From: Ilex aquifolium
Lineage: Eukaryota; Streptophyta; Magnoliopsida; Aquifoliales; Aquifoliaceae
NCBI GenBank assembly: GCA_951799425.1
Contig: OX637397.1
Location: 9,617,064 to 9,681,063 of the forward strand
Length of the DNA: 64,000 nt
Direction of reading: 5' to 3'
The position numbers and the translations under genes were made by a program. The notes under the pieces were generated by a model. That model was not told where the DNA came from. It saw only the letters and a list, made by a program, of their open reading frames with translations, and searched no databases. Every line of letters starts with the position of its first letter. Positions within the stretch are counted from its first letter, which is position 1. Of this stretch, positions 12,000 through 23,649 are shown one piece after another.

Positions 12000-12540
12000 A
12001 CTCACCTCAAAAACCAACATAGTAAGCGTTATTATGAGCTGTGGACAGGTTGAAAACAAGTTTTTTTTTTTTAGAAAGAACCAAAAATGCAAAACTTGGT
12101 TCCAAGGTAAACCTACTGGTACAGACCACTTTTTGGTCAAAAGGTTATCTCTTCTAATTCTACTCCAAACTCTCCACCTTTACTCCAATCCATTGCCCGA
12201 GTTCATTACTGGCTTATGCATTGTTCATAGACCCACTTCACAACCATTCCTCGTCCACTCTTGGACTAACTGATCACTTCCTGAATGTACTAAATCAGAC
12301 TTCCAAAATATGAGTTATACTTTGAATTGGACATGAGAGATAATAATCACATTCTGTAAAAGAATCACAAAACTCAGTATAACAGTAAGATTATAGCCTG
12401 TTACGTGGATGTAATCAATATAATTGTTGTAATATTGTTTATAAGATTGTAAATGAAGTGAATAAATGTTTGTACATGTTTTCTAGAATATCTCAATACA
12501 CTTTTTTTTTTGGTGAATCAAATTTTTGGTAACTATGATT
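12000..12540. repeat. Conserved segment that lies upstream of the C1A protease in block C
   Basis: This aligns closely with about 55165-55725, directly upstream of the intact C1A gene. Both contain open frames on both strands, starting at 12034 and 55214 on the plus strand. A poly-T length change shifts the N-terminal part but the body is conserved. I recognise no domain and cannot say whether it is a decayed gene, a leader or a promoter. Confidence 0.5.
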
Positions 12541-12768
12541 TTAGTATAAACAAAGCTTTAGAATACATAAGATCATATGATATGATAATGCTTTGTGTAT
12601 GCTGCAATGAATAGTTACCAACAATTATATTTACATAAGATCATAATTTGTTAGCTAAAACATGCCCAATATTGGGTATTTGAATAAATTCAGCGTATTA
12701 GTTTTTGAATAATCAACATCCGAGTTAACTAGATATAAAGACATCATAAATCATTACGCTCTACTTGA

Positions 12769-12983
12769 TCACTGTAACATCATCCTTTCTCCCGGATAAC
12801 AAAACCCATAAAAAAAATGGCGTTGTATTCTTCCATATCCAATCTCTCCCCATGTTGTGTTCCAACTATTTTGGATCCAATAGAAGTTGATCCCTTCATG
12901 TGTTCCGTACCCAACAACAAGAATGGCATGTCTGCCCCACCTCCCTTCCGAATTTGATTGTTCACTAGGTCTTTGGTAAATTT
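12769..12983 (-). pseudogene. C1A protease last exon, inverted copy
   Basis: On the minus strand this is the last exon of a papain-family protease. The frame is intact and contains the His region GRHAILVVGYGTHEG, the Asn region WIQNSWNTTWG and the ending CYPGERMMLQ-stop, matching exon 4 of the gene at 55843-56782. It has no upstream exons, and its acceptor is replaced by an inverted piece of the intron ('aaccaaacataaa' where the gene has 'tttatgtttggtt'). It is therefore a stranded inverted fragment. The longer minus-strand open frame over this region is in the wrong frame for peptidase. Confidence 0.85.
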
Positions 12984-12998
12984 ATGTTTGGTTTTAAT

Positions 12999-13178
12999 CT
13001 CAGCCCGTGTCCATGGGCTGAGATTGTTGCAGGTTTTATGTCTTACATTACTTTTGAGGCCACGGGTGTTGCTCCAGCCGACGGTTCGGGTTTTTTCGGA
13101 ATGGAGGACAGAAAAGTCGATTTTTGTAGGCTGAAACCAAGTTATGGAGCACCTCAGATGCCTAGTGCATGTTGCTGA
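12999..13178 (+). pseudogene. Cystatin-like last exon fragment
   Basis: The plus-strand frame contains EIVAGFMSYITFEA and, further on, FGMEDRKVDFCRLKPS, aligning with the last exon of the cystatin-like gene at 39559-39750 (ITFKAQD and KVKLCRLKPN). It runs past the usual stop for about ten extra residues. About 280 bases downstream also match the flank of that gene ('cgagtttgggttta', 'aacctgtttaatgaaggacc'). The first two exons are absent. It abuts the inverted C1A exon, and the junction carries a perfect 8-bp inverted repeat, CTCAGCCC (12999-13006) and GGGCTGAG (13015-13022). Confidence 0.75.
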
Positions 13179-13179
13179 T

Positions 13180-13659
13180 AGCCACAACCAAGGTAGGCTC
13201 AAAACGAAATACTAATTGCTGAGAAGTATATTTTGTTTATTTGGAGTGCATGCCTTTTTCTTTCCTTCTATAATAAACCACTTTTCTGATATTGAAAACC
13301 CACGCGAAACGAAAATAAATTGAAAAGTAGTTTTGGTTGACTGTATAACTTCATACTCGAGTTTGGGTTTAGATGAGTTTATGAGCAAAGGGATGCAAAG
13401 TACTGGAATCAACCTGTTTAATGAAGGACCACTAGCAGTTATTATTTTGGAGGGGTAATGCAAGGAGGATTCTGGGATTGCTTAGGCAAAGGCAAGATGT
13501 ATCAACAGTTTGCTCTTTTCCATTTATATATGTTCCAAATGGGGACGGGACATTGGGGGTCACAAATGAGGTTTCACTAGTTCATCGTGGACAGTGCAAT
13601 GGAGGTTATGACAGTACTAAGGTTGGGATGTAATTTGTATTTGTTTGATGAAATCGGGG
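13180..13659. other. 3' flank of the cystatin-like fragment
   Basis: The first part matches the flank at about 39770-40440 of the intact cystatin-like gene, without the MITE inserted there. A splice-donor-like 'ccaag|gtaggc' near 13190 parallels 'ctcaag|gtaagc' of the gene. Beyond 13460 nothing was recognised. Confidence 0.5.
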
Positions 13660-14250
13660 AAGGTTCTCACATAGCATGGGAGTCTAAGAAAATGGAGAAA
13701 ATGCTTGAGAAAAGCCAGAAAGAAACTAAAGATGGTAACTAACTTGGGTGAATTATGAAGGGAAGAGGGGAAGGCCAACGATTGGAGGGGTAGTAAAAAT
13801 GATGGCCATTTGTCTATGCGCCCATGCATAACAACCTTTTCTTGTGAAACGTTGGTGGTTTGAATGCTTCAAAGGTTTTGTTCTTTTCTTCTAGTTTTTA
13901 TTTTGTTGTTTTTGGGCCTTTGTTGCATTTAGTATCATGGATAGTTTAGCACTTTGTATCCCTTATAGGCTCTCTTTTGATTTTCTTTTGGTTATGTCTT
14001 GGCATTTTTATTTATGTTCTTATTAAGAAAAAGAAATGAGTCAATATCGTGCACCGTGCTATTCTTTTTATTTGATCATCTTTGGGGCTTTATTGAAATT
14101 ATGAAGTATTTGATTTAACGTGTGAAAGATTTGACTAGCTTAGGGAATACTTAAAAGAGTATTGTAATTGGGGGGTGTGTGTGCTTGTTTGTTCCCGGAG
14201 GAGAAGGAGAATCTAGGTTGACTATTGAGGATTCTTAGTTGTGGTTGGTA
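13660..14250. repeat. Diverged partner of the segment at 1-545
   Basis: Shares ordered blocks with positions 1-545, including 'ccatgcataa' and 'tagtttttatttt'. It has no intact reading frame, and the class of repeat was not identified. Confidence 0.45.
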
Positions 14251-14741
14251 TAACGGAGGGTAGTACCAAGTTTAGGCTAGCATTTGGAGGTACGAAGTAT
14301 TACTTTGCACCACAACTCAAATAATTGATAGGAATGACTAGGATTAACATTTTGACATGTGTGATCCAATAAATTTATTAGTTTAAAAATCATTTCATTC
14401 TTTAATGACACTTTATGAAACCAGGCTGGCTTAGGAAGCAAAGTCGTCGCTATAAGAAGAGAAAACCAAATCATGATTTCCAATTATTGAGATGCTCGCC
14501 TATAGCTTAACCAAATAACAAGATAGTACAACCTTTATGTTACATTTGAGAATTAAATTAACAGAAAAATTGAGGCAAGATATAGTTCATAACAAAGGCA
14601 AGCACCGGTTAATCCAGGATAGTCTCTACATGGAACTGGGCTTCTAACTAATCTCTGTCATCAAAAGTATTAATGGTCATCATAGATGAATAATCCTAAT
14701 TTGACAAGATCAGAAACCACAATTAGGATCATAAACCACAA

Positions 14742-15567
14742 TTAGGATGTACTTGATCCATCCTTCAGCTTTATTTATACCTCTATTTGTACATGGTAGG
14801 AAAAGAGTCTTCTATTCCCCTACACTCCATCCCCTTCTCTAAGAAGTTAGAACCTAATAAAATTGGGCCCCATTCTCTGTGTCATAGCCAACTAAGGACA
14901 TTGTATGCCTACCCATTTTTTGTTAGGTTACATCGTTCAGTTCTTCATAAATAAGAAACTTACAAATGTGATTCTATTTATAAAATTACTTATAAATTTT
15001 ACTTACACTCTTGACTTCTCTCAGTTCATCATGCATAAGTGATAGGGTGTGTAACAATGAGATCTAGAATTAACTCTTACTTGTCTTATCATCCACTATT
15101 ACAAAGTTTTCAATTTAAGTCTTTAATTTATGAAAAAAAGGACATATTAGTATTGCAAAATTATTCCAAAAGTAAAATTGCGGATATGTAGAGCATACAT
15201 CTTTTGGTGGATTGCATTCATATTTTCTCCCTCGTAAGCATAATCTTGCCATGTACTTTTATGTACTTGAAAGATTTCATTGCAGGAGATGACTTACATC
15301 TAGCACTATCTAATTCTAGACCTACTCGATGATTTATTTTTGCATGTATGCAGTCCACTATTTAATGTGGTGCGAGTTTGATTTTAAAATTATTAACAAA
15401 GCCTCGCACAGACTAATAGTGGACATTGCATAGCAATAGTATGAAAAAAGTTACATTAGTTAATTAATAATGGATAAAAACTGCATAACACATTTATACA
15501 TACCATCTCTTTGATCTCTGACCTCATTCAGGATATCGGCATTGCCCAGGTGCCAACTAAATGAGTT
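14742..15567 (-). pseudogene. C1A papain-like protease pseudogene (left arm of inverted repeat)
   Basis: On the minus strand, starting at an acceptor-like 'gaattaaag', the frame gives SWHLGNADILNEVRDQRDG, corresponding to SWHLDDRNILHPVRDQRAC of the intact gene. The catalytic-Cys exon is fragmentary (near 15420-15240) but retains a block equivalent to the 'CHAKINH' region. The last exon gives GRHTMSLVGYDTENGAQFY followed by stops, with the His retained and the Asn region broken. At least three in-frame stops and several frameshifts make it non-functional. It is the inverted twin of 20888-21791. Confidence 0.8.
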
Positions 15568-15794
15568 CTTTAATTCAAAAGTGAAAGCATATCAATTTAT
15601 GTTATAATTCACCAAACAAAAAAATTTGTTTATAAATTTCTCTTACAAACAACTAACGAGAGTCACAAACAAAATGAAAATGATCTAGGGGAGAGATGAC
15701 CTTTCATCTTCTTTCTGTTTAATAAGTCTACTAATAATCCTTACAACTTTATTTGCTATGTAAGTAATACACTCCTATCTTTGCTTATGCTTTT

Positions 15795-16000
15795 TTGGAC
15801 TCAGTCCAATGGTTTGTATTTAACTATCGTAATCTTAATCAGAGTGTCTATGCTCTTGAAATCCCCAAAGCTCTTTTGTAGTTGCAAGAAACTCTTGGAT
15901 TTTAAGTGAACATAAAATCGAAAATCATTAGAAGCATAAAGACAGAGAAGTAGGCAGTCTTGTTCTGGTTGGAATTCGTTTGCTCCATTCTCCAAGAACT
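15795..16000 (-). other. Possible remnant of the C1A prodomain exon
   Basis: Directly upstream of the left pseudogene, a minus-strand frame carries F-x-x-FKSIDTLIKI, loosely like the IFKxNxxxI core of the I29 (ERFNIN) prodomain. The right arm has 'FKSIDTTSEIQ' at the same relative place (about 20620). The match is short and the frames are broken, so this is only a suggestion. Confidence 0.25.
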
Positions 16001-16283
16001 ATCATAATATTATAATCATACACCCATATCTAATCATTCCACTTTTTTATATTATTTTGTAGTCTTTAATGGTTTTGATCATTTAAGTGATTTGACAGTC
16101 TTTAAATGGACTACTATTTACTTTTCGTGCACATATGGAAGGCTTTCTCATAGAAGCGGCCATTTGAATGGTGACTAGAGTTGTGGCTCTCTATTGATAG
16201 GCCCTGTATCTCCCTTTGAAATTGATAATGTCAAGGTTTATACCTCTTTTCTATTCGTATTTGTTTATTTTTTTCGTTGCAAG

Positions 16284-16399
16284 AGGGCTGTCATCTTTTG
16301 CCGGAGCCTGACACCTCAGGGATTGATGAGGGCATTGGTAGGGCTGTCATCTTTTGCCGAAACCTGACATCCTCACTTGGGCTTGATGAGGGCATTGGT
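16284..16399. repeat. Two-copy tandem repeat of about 57 bp
   Basis: The unit begins 'agggctgtcatcttttgccg' and ends 'gatgagggcattggt', repeated once with a few changes. The right arm of the large inverted repeat lacks it at the matching position near 20140, so it arose or inserted after the inversion. Confidence 0.7.
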
Positions 16400-17885
16400 G
16401 TAGGATAAGAGAGAGAAATTGAGGGAGAGACCTGGTGTTTTTAAAATAAAAGGGTTAATAAGCCCTTATTATTGGATTTGTTAACATCGTTTAACTATTG
16501 GTGGCTCTCTATTATTTTTAAATTTGAGTGCTATCCATTTGTGCCAAATTTAGTTGTAGGAAAATTACAAATTACCTCCCATCTAGTTTGCTCATAACGT
16601 ATTACCTCTTTATTCTTTGAAAACCAGGATATAACCCTATGTAGTATGGACCAAAATGAGATTGTTAAGATGTCCCATTGAATTGATTGAGAATGCATTA
16701 CATGCACGAAAAGAATGATAGAGGCTGGACATAGAAACATTTTTTCCCTCCTAGATGACCAAAATGTCCTATATTTACAATATCTTTCTAGTTTGTCTAC
16801 CCTATAATAATGCGTATAAATGATAACACATTTGAGCGTATATGTTTATATGGCTAGAGAGAAGTGGGGACTAGGGGAGGACTTTCTCCTTCCACTAAGG
16901 TGGATGCAGAAATAATGGTTTTTCTTTTTTCAGTCATTAAGATCTTTGCAAAATTAATACAGATGGTGAAAACATTAAGATTGTTTAACTTAAAAACTGT
17001 TTTGAAAAATAATTACTTATTAACACAATCTAAAAAATGTCATGATTCTTTTTTGACATTGCATTCATATAGTGATAGATAGTAATGTGAATGCAAATAT
17101 ATTTGTAATTCATGGATCACACAATTCTCATAGATATTAATTGTGCCATATAGCTTAATTCATTAATGTGGGATAAAAAATATCATGCTTTGAACACCAA
17201 AATGATCAATTAATCTAGGTATTCAAAAGTAACACAGCTAGCTAAAAACATTAGATCATTCAATACGAAAATGTGTATGTTAAAGTTCATGAATTGTGAA
17301 ATAAAGCACATCATATGATATTAGGTTAAATGAAAAAAAAAAAATCTCTGTACTTGGGATTTGTTACCCTAAATTATAAAATATTGTACTAAACCTACTT
17401 GAATTATGAATTTGTTTTACAGTTATGAATTTGTTTTACAGAAATAGACGGACGTCACAAAATTAATGTCAAGTGTTACCCATGTACGCAAAATAGATTC
17501 TTAAAAACTAAGTCTTCCAACTTTTTTACCATAATTCCAAAAATACTTCTCTCGCTCGAGGAGGGCAAGAAACTCCATCACACCTTCATTTTCTTCTATC
17601 ATCTTTGTTGAGCACCACCAGTAGACTCCCCCACCCCACCACGACTTCGTCTTCTCTTTCCCCCATTTCTCTTAGCTCTCCCTTCTATCTCGGCCACAAA
17701 CCAAACCACCACCCTTGGAACTTCCTCTCTCCCCCACCCTCTCTCTATTTCTCATTTTTCTTCAGAGCTATGTTTGCTCCCATTTCATAATCCCAAGCTA
17801 AGTTTATAGCCTATGAAAGTATCTTAAAGCTCGAGTATTTCTTGGTATTGCCTAAACATGCTTTTGCAGGCAACTTTCAAATGGA

Positions 17886-18404
17886 TATTTTAGTATATCT
17901 AAATCTTGTTTCTCTTTAGTTGGAGTAGGAGTTGGAATTGGCATTGGTTCAAATTCTTGTTCAATCACCACCTTTTTCTCTCTCTATCTATCTCTCTCTC
18001 TCTCTCTCTCTCTCTTGCCAAGCACACAAAGGGCCACCACAGCCACCTGTCTTCACCTCTCTCTCACCCACAAAACATGTATATGACATCCATAACCTTG
18101 AATACAACACAACCTCTTCAAATTCATTCACCAATTTTGCCTCAATTTATCCTATCTCCACCTAGGGTTTGGAGTACTATGGATCGGGTTTGTACATTGG
18201 AGGTGGCCAAGCATAGAGTTCAAGTTTGGGAAATTCAAAATCAGAAAATTCGAATTTCATATGATCGAAGTGTCTGTGTGCCCCTCACTGTCGAGTCTTC
18301 AATATGTGAAAAACTCTAGACCATTATAAGGTGGTGCCACATAATTTTTCTTTTTTAATAATTTAGGCATCCAATATATAGTAAACATTACATATGTGCT
18401 ATCT
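17886..18404. other. Spacer of the large inverted repeat, with (CT)n microsatellite
   Basis: The unpaired centre of the inverted repeat contains a CT/TC tract at about 17976-18014. A 137-codon open frame (17906-18319) covers most of it, but its first half is microsatellite-encoded Leu/Ser and no domain is recognised, so I do not call a gene. Confidence 0.5.
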
Positions 18405-21400
18405 CCATTTTTCAAAACCCTACAAAAAGATGCTTAGGAAATATCTAAAAATACTCGAGTTTTAAGACACTTCACAAGCTATGAATTCAGTTGGGGATGA
18501 TGAATTGGGGCAAACATAGCTCTGAAGAAAATGGGGGGAGAGAGAGGGTTTTAAGGGTGGTGGTTTGATTTGTGGCTGAGATAGAAATGAGAGAGAAGAA
18601 AAATTGGAAAAAAGAATATGACGGCGTGGTGCGGTGGGGGAGTCTCTAGTGGTGGTTGGTATATAGAGAATAGAAGGAGAAGAGGGAGATTAAGGTGAAG
18701 GTGTGGTGGAGTTTCTTGCCCGGTTGCTAGTAGCTTGGTCCTCGATAGAGAGATAAAGAAGGAGGTGTAGTGATGTGAACTTGTCAGATGGGAAATGGCA
18801 TTTTTGGAATTTTGGGTAAAAAGTTAGGAGACTGTTATTTTAGACTCTATTTTTGCGTACATGGGTAACACTCTACATTAATTTATAACGTCCGTCCATT
18901 TTTAGAGGATAAATCATAATTCAAGGAGGTTGAGGGCAAGAGTTTATAATTTAGAATTAATTACAACTGACCCTAAGTACATGTTTTTTTTTTTTTTTTT
19001 TGTCATTTAACCCAATAACATATGATTTGCTCTATTTTAGAGTTCATGAGCTATAACATACACATTCGTATTGAATAATCTAGTGTTTTTAGCTAGTTGT
19101 GTTACTTTTGATTACCTAGATTGGTTGGCTATTTTGTTGTTCAAAGGTTGATATTTATTGTCTCGTTTTCCTTGAATTGAGTTACATGACACAATTAAAA
19201 ATAAAATTCATGTAATCCACGAGTTACTAATAAATATACGAATCCGGTTTCATAAAAGCATAGAATGACACTTTTTAGATTGTGTTAATAGGAAATTATT
19301 TTTCGAAGTAGTTTTAGTCAAATAATGTTAATGTTTTCATTATATGTATTAATTTTGAAGATATAAAAAAGGGCAGGCCTATTATTTCTTCCTCCACCAA
19401 GGTAGAAAGAGTAAATTTTCTCCCACTTCTCTCCATATTCCCCACTTCTCTCCATATAAACATTTATGCTCAAATGTGTTATCATTTATATGCATTGGGG
19501 TTTGATAAATATATATTCTTCTATTTGTGTATCATATATATTTTATAATGTCATAGAGAGCATATTGTCGTGTAAGGTAGGCAAACAAGAAAGACATCAG
19601 ATTTCTTGTAAATAGGGAGAATTTTGGTCATTTTCGAATTTTAATCCCGGAGGGAAAAAAATGTTTCCATGCACACATCACTCTTTTCGCATGTAATACA
19701 TTTTCAATTGACTCGAGAGAAATCTTAACAGTTCATTTTGGTCCAAAACTCTAGAGGGTTACATCTTAATTTTCAAAGAGTAGGGAGGTAATATGTTATG
19801 GGACAAACTAGAGACATGCAATTCGTTTTTCCTCCTTTTTATCTTCACATGTAATAAACTACAGTTGGCACACACATATATATTATATAGGGTGTTACCA
19901 CACACACAAACACATATTATATAGGGTAAATTTCCTACATTCAAATGACGTTAATCAATAAAGGACTTATTTACCCTTTTATTTTAAAAATACTTTCTTT
20001 CCCTCCATTCTTCTCTCAATGTCAAATCTCTCTCCCCTATCTTTTATCTCAGATCCAACACCAATGCACATATCAATCCTTTTTGGGTTGGTGGATAGGT
20101 GAGTGTGTCAGATTCCAACAAACAATGTTAGCTCTCTAGCAAGGAGAAAAATATACAAATATAAATAAAAAACTTTTGAGACAAAATGAGGTATAAACCT
20201 TGACATTGTCGATTTTAGAAGAAGATACATGGCGAGAGCCACAACTTTGGCCACCATTGAGAGGGACACTTACGTGAAAAAGCCTTCCATATGGTCATAA
20301 TTGTTGTATAACACAAAACCTCGATCATGTTGCTATAGTATAAGATGCTATTATAAATATATTTCAAAGTAAATAGTAGTCTCTTGAAAGACTGTCAGAT
20401 CAGTTAAACGATCAAAACCATTAGAGATTACAAAATAATAGAAAAATATGTAATGATGAATAGTAGGTGTATGATTACAATATTACAATATTGCTTGAAG
20501 AATGGAGGAAACAAATACCAAAGTGTCTACTTCTCTATCTTTATGCTTCTAATGATTACAGGGCTTATGTTCACTTAAAACCCCAAGAGTTTCTTGTAAC
20601 TACGATTCTTTGGAGACTTTTAAGAGCATAGACACTACGAGTGAGATTCAGGCAATTGGAATACTAACTATTGAACTGAGTCTATTTTGTGAGATAAAGC
20701 AAAGCTGAGAGTATGTTACTTGCATAGTAAATACTGTTGTAAGGATTATTAGACTTGTTAACAGAAAGAAAATGAAGGGTTCCCTCTCCCCTTGATCATT
20801 TTTGTTTGATTGTGAGTCCTCGTTAATAGAATCGATAGAGTGGTAAATTATAGTATAAATTGATATGCTTTCACTTTTGAATGAAAGAACTCATTGAGTT
20901 GACACCTGGGCAATGCTGATCTCCTGATTGAGGTCAAAGATCAAAGAGATTGTAATAAGTATATTGAGCAATCAATGGGTTATGTAGTTTTTATCCATGA
21001 TTAATTTACTAATATAACTTTTCCAGGTTGTTGCTATGCAATGTGCACTGTTAGTGCGTGCAAGGCTTTGTTTAATTTGTAAAATAATTTTAAAAGCAAT
21101 CTCGCACCACAAGAAATAGTGGATTGCGTACATGTAAAAATCAATCATCGATTAAGGCTAGAATCAAATAGTGTTAGATGTAAGTCATCCGCTACAATGA
21201 AGTACATGAAGGAAAATGACACAAATTTTGAGCAAGATTACGTTTATAAGGGGAGAAAATATGAATGTATCCACCAAATGATGTACGTTCTACATATTTG
21301 CAATTTTACTTTTGGAATAATTTTGCAATACTAATATGTCCTATTTTTTTTTAAATGAAAGCTTTGCATTGAAGAATTTAGTAGATGAAAAGACAAGTGA

Positions 21401-22065
21401 AGAGGTAGTTCTAGGCCTCATTGTTAAACACCCTACCTTTTGTTATAAATATGCATGACAATTTAGAGAAGTCAAGAGTGTAAGTAAAATTTCTAAGTAA
21501 CGTTATAAATAGAATCATATTTGTAATGTAAGTTTCTTATATTTTTCTAGCTCTATTTTTGTTGTTTTGGGTAGAAAAATTTATTAAGGACTGAGCGATG
21601 TAACACAACAACAACAAAAGGGTAGACATACAATGCTCTTAGTTGGCTATGGCACAGGGGCCTAATTTTACTGGGTTGTAAACTCTTGGGGAAAGAGATG
21701 AGGTGTAGAGGGGTATGGAAGGATAGGGCGAGATCTTCTCTTTTCCTACCCAGTACAAATAGAGTTGAAGGATGGATCAAGTACATCCTAATTTTGGTTT
21801 ATGATATTTGTTTGTCTAGTAAGGATTGTTTATCAAAGGTGACAATTAATACTTGTGTTTTGCTTGTCTAGTTAGGATTGTTTATCTATGGTGACAATTA
21901 ATACTTTTGTTGACATCAATTAGTTAGAAACCTTGTTCCATCTAGAAAATATACTGGATTAATTGATGCTTGCCTTTTTATGAAGTGTATCGTGTCGTAA
22001 CTCCTCTGTTGATTTAATTCCCAAATGCAACATCGAGGCTATACTATCTTGTTAGGGAACAAAGT
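18405..22065. repeat. Right arm of a large inverted repeat (partner 14500-17885)
   Basis: This is the reverse-complement partner of 14500-17885. It is slightly longer, partly because of a local tandem duplication of a segment beginning 'ttgtctagt(a/t)aggattg' at about 21810-21905. It ends near 22065, just before the duplicated segment at 22078. Confidence 0.8.
20888..21791 (+). pseudogene. C1A papain-like protease pseudogene (right arm of inverted repeat)
   Basis: Four exon equivalents can be read. Exon 1 (20888-20953) ends LLIEVKDQRDC. Exon 2 (21027 to about 21282) gives CCYAM with the catalytic Cys, then a stop, then LAPQEIVDCVHVKINH and ENDTNFEQDYVYKGRKYECIHQ. Exon 3 (about 21361-21478) gives LKNLVDEKTSEEVVLGL and IVKHPTF. 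Exon 4 gives GRHTMLLVGYGTGA, a stop, FYWVVNSWGK, a second stop and, after a frameshift, VEGYGRIGRDLLFSYP. The His and Asn are readable but several stops and frameshifts break it. It is clearly more diverged from the intact gene than the 34-kb copies are. Confidence 0.85.
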
Positions 22066-22077
22066 TGGGGTACCTGG

Positions 22078-22858
22078 GATCCATGAGTCTTTTGTTTTTG
22101 TTAATGGACAAGTTAGTTGGTTTATTCTACATGTTATAGAGTAATAGACATTTGTATAGGTTTGATTTTTCAATTTTGTTTCCAAATGGGGACCCATTGT
22201 ACAATTGGAGTAAATATGCTTAAACCTATACGCGGCCATGTATGCTTTTATTTCATTGAAGATTAATTGCAGAGATATTTACAATTTAAATTTCTTTGGG
22301 ATTATGTAACACAATCTATATTTTAGGTTTATACTTAGTTTCTTCTTCTCCTTGCTTTACTTTTCTTCTCTGTCTCCTTCTTGTTTACTTTTTTGCACCT
22401 TATTATCTTGCAATCAAATCGTGTTTGGTCACCTTTCACCACCACAAAACCCCAATTTTAAGACCTATTTTTCCTTTATGAAAGTATCAATCTGATAAAC
22501 TAAAACCCCAAAAGAAGACCCAAAAGTTGCTTCGGAGTACTGTACACAATACCTAGAAAGGCCCCCAAATTGCATCCTTGCACTGAAACCAATATTCTTT
22601 CTCACACCTCTTGTGAACATCAAGGCCTAATACTTGGAACCACAAAACGAAACCTTATCAGGTTTAGCCTTCAAAGTTTCCTTTTTATATTTCCTGCTGC
22701 CCAACCTCAGATTTGGAAATGTTGCTACTAGGGTAATGATTTCCAATACGCTTCCATGCATCATTGTGGCTTTCAACAATGTAGCATGGGCTAGGAAATT
22801 GGGAAGGCGTTGTCTTAGATGACGATTGGTGGTGCTTGTTAGAGTTTCTTGTTGATTG
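22078..22858. repeat. Duplicated segment, copy 2 (partner 4278-5052)
   Basis: Nearly identical partner of 4278-5052, carrying the same pair of opposing short open frames. It is placed directly after the right arm of the large inverted repeat. Function unknown. Confidence 0.75.
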
Positions 22859-22929
22859 TGATTGATAGATTCCTTTCCCCATTATTTACTCCTTTGTAAT
22901 CTGATGCATTGCCATTCGAATTTGTGATC

Positions 22930-23640
22930 CCTGGAGACTGCAAAATGGTTGGGAATGAATTTGAAGTAGGCTGTTATGCCCACTGCTTCATTCTTTAGCA
23001 AATACAAAGCAAGTTCTTACGTGGTGTGGATGGAGGAGATAAAAAAAGACAAGGGAGTGTTCATGAGGATTTCAAAGCTGTATTTGAAAGGTAGCACAAA
23101 ATTTTCGTCCACCATGCCAGAGGTAGAAGACGAAGGGGATGGGGCACGTGACAGTCAGGCGAAGGTGGTAACTCAAGAGAAGCGTAAACCTAATAGTGAT
23201 GGAGAATGTCATTCTAAAGAGTTGCTATGGAACTTAGATGTTGGGCAATCAAATTATTCGTCTCTGAATATTGAAGATGTTGATGCAATCGATGGGGTAC
23301 GAAAAAAGTAGAAGAAGGTCGTTTCGACATCAATGAGTGAAGATTCTACTACTAGGAATAAAGGTGACGTTATGGACCACCGGTCGGATGAGAATTCAGT
23401 AGTTGCTGATTCTATGTTTAGATTGGGGGATTTTTTGATGAGAAGCAAGTTGGACCCAACCAATGCTGTGATGTGAGAATGTCCTTACCATGAGCTCTAC
23501 GGTCCGGTGGCAGTACGAGTTCATCTTGTGGGTCTTGTTGGCCTGAAAAATCATCTAAAGTGTAGAAAAGGTGGGGGGAAATCTGGGAGTTGGGAGTGTA
23601 GGCTGGAGAGGGGTTGTTGGGCCTTTTGTCCTACTCTAGT
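22930..23640 (+). pseudogene. Unidentified gene or LINE ORF1-like fragment, copy 1
   Basis: An open frame of 111 codons (22976-23311) encodes a charged peptide with SSYVVWMEEIKKDKGVFMR near its start, in a style resembling plant L1 ORF1 proteins. A stop and frameshift follow, but coding-like sequence continues to about 23470. From about 23195 the segment is repeated at 34980-35440, so it has moved. I recognise no certain domain. Confidence 0.4.
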
Positions 23641-23649
23641 CTTGGCTTT

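Larger units (their letters stand above)
5053..12990. repeat. Segmental duplication block A
   Basis: From 'attagaattatctaaaatc' onward this block aligns with 29590-34165 (block B). B then jumps from the position equivalent to 9430 directly to the equivalent of 12635 and continues to the equivalent of 12990, so B has lost about 3.2 kb. From about 9180 to 12540 block A also aligns with 48006-55730 (block C), where several elements have inserted. Comparing the three copies gives empty sites that date and delimit the insertions listed separately. Block A is mostly non-coding AT-rich DNA and TE remnants. Confidence 0.8.
14500..17885. repeat. Left arm of a large inverted repeat (partner 18405-22065)
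   Basis: Reading this arm in reverse complement gives the order of 18405-22065. Matches include the promoter-like pyrimidine stretch (17540-17790 against 18500-18740), the 'acatgggtaacact' block, the 'gggttaataagccctt' block, the presumed leader of the protease and the protease pseudogene itself. The outer matches reach about 14500. By eye the arms are diverged with many indels, so this is an old duplication. Confidence 0.8.

Noticed and set aside
12780..13202. 140-codon minus-strand frame
   Set aside because: It overlaps the C1A last exon in the wrong frame; the peptidase frame carrying His and Asn is a different one. The related frames at 34303-34551 and 56505-56771 are the same shadow.
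17906..18319. 137-codon frame in the spacer of the large inverted repeat
   Set aside because: First half is encoded by a CT microsatellite; no domain, and no partner in another copy.
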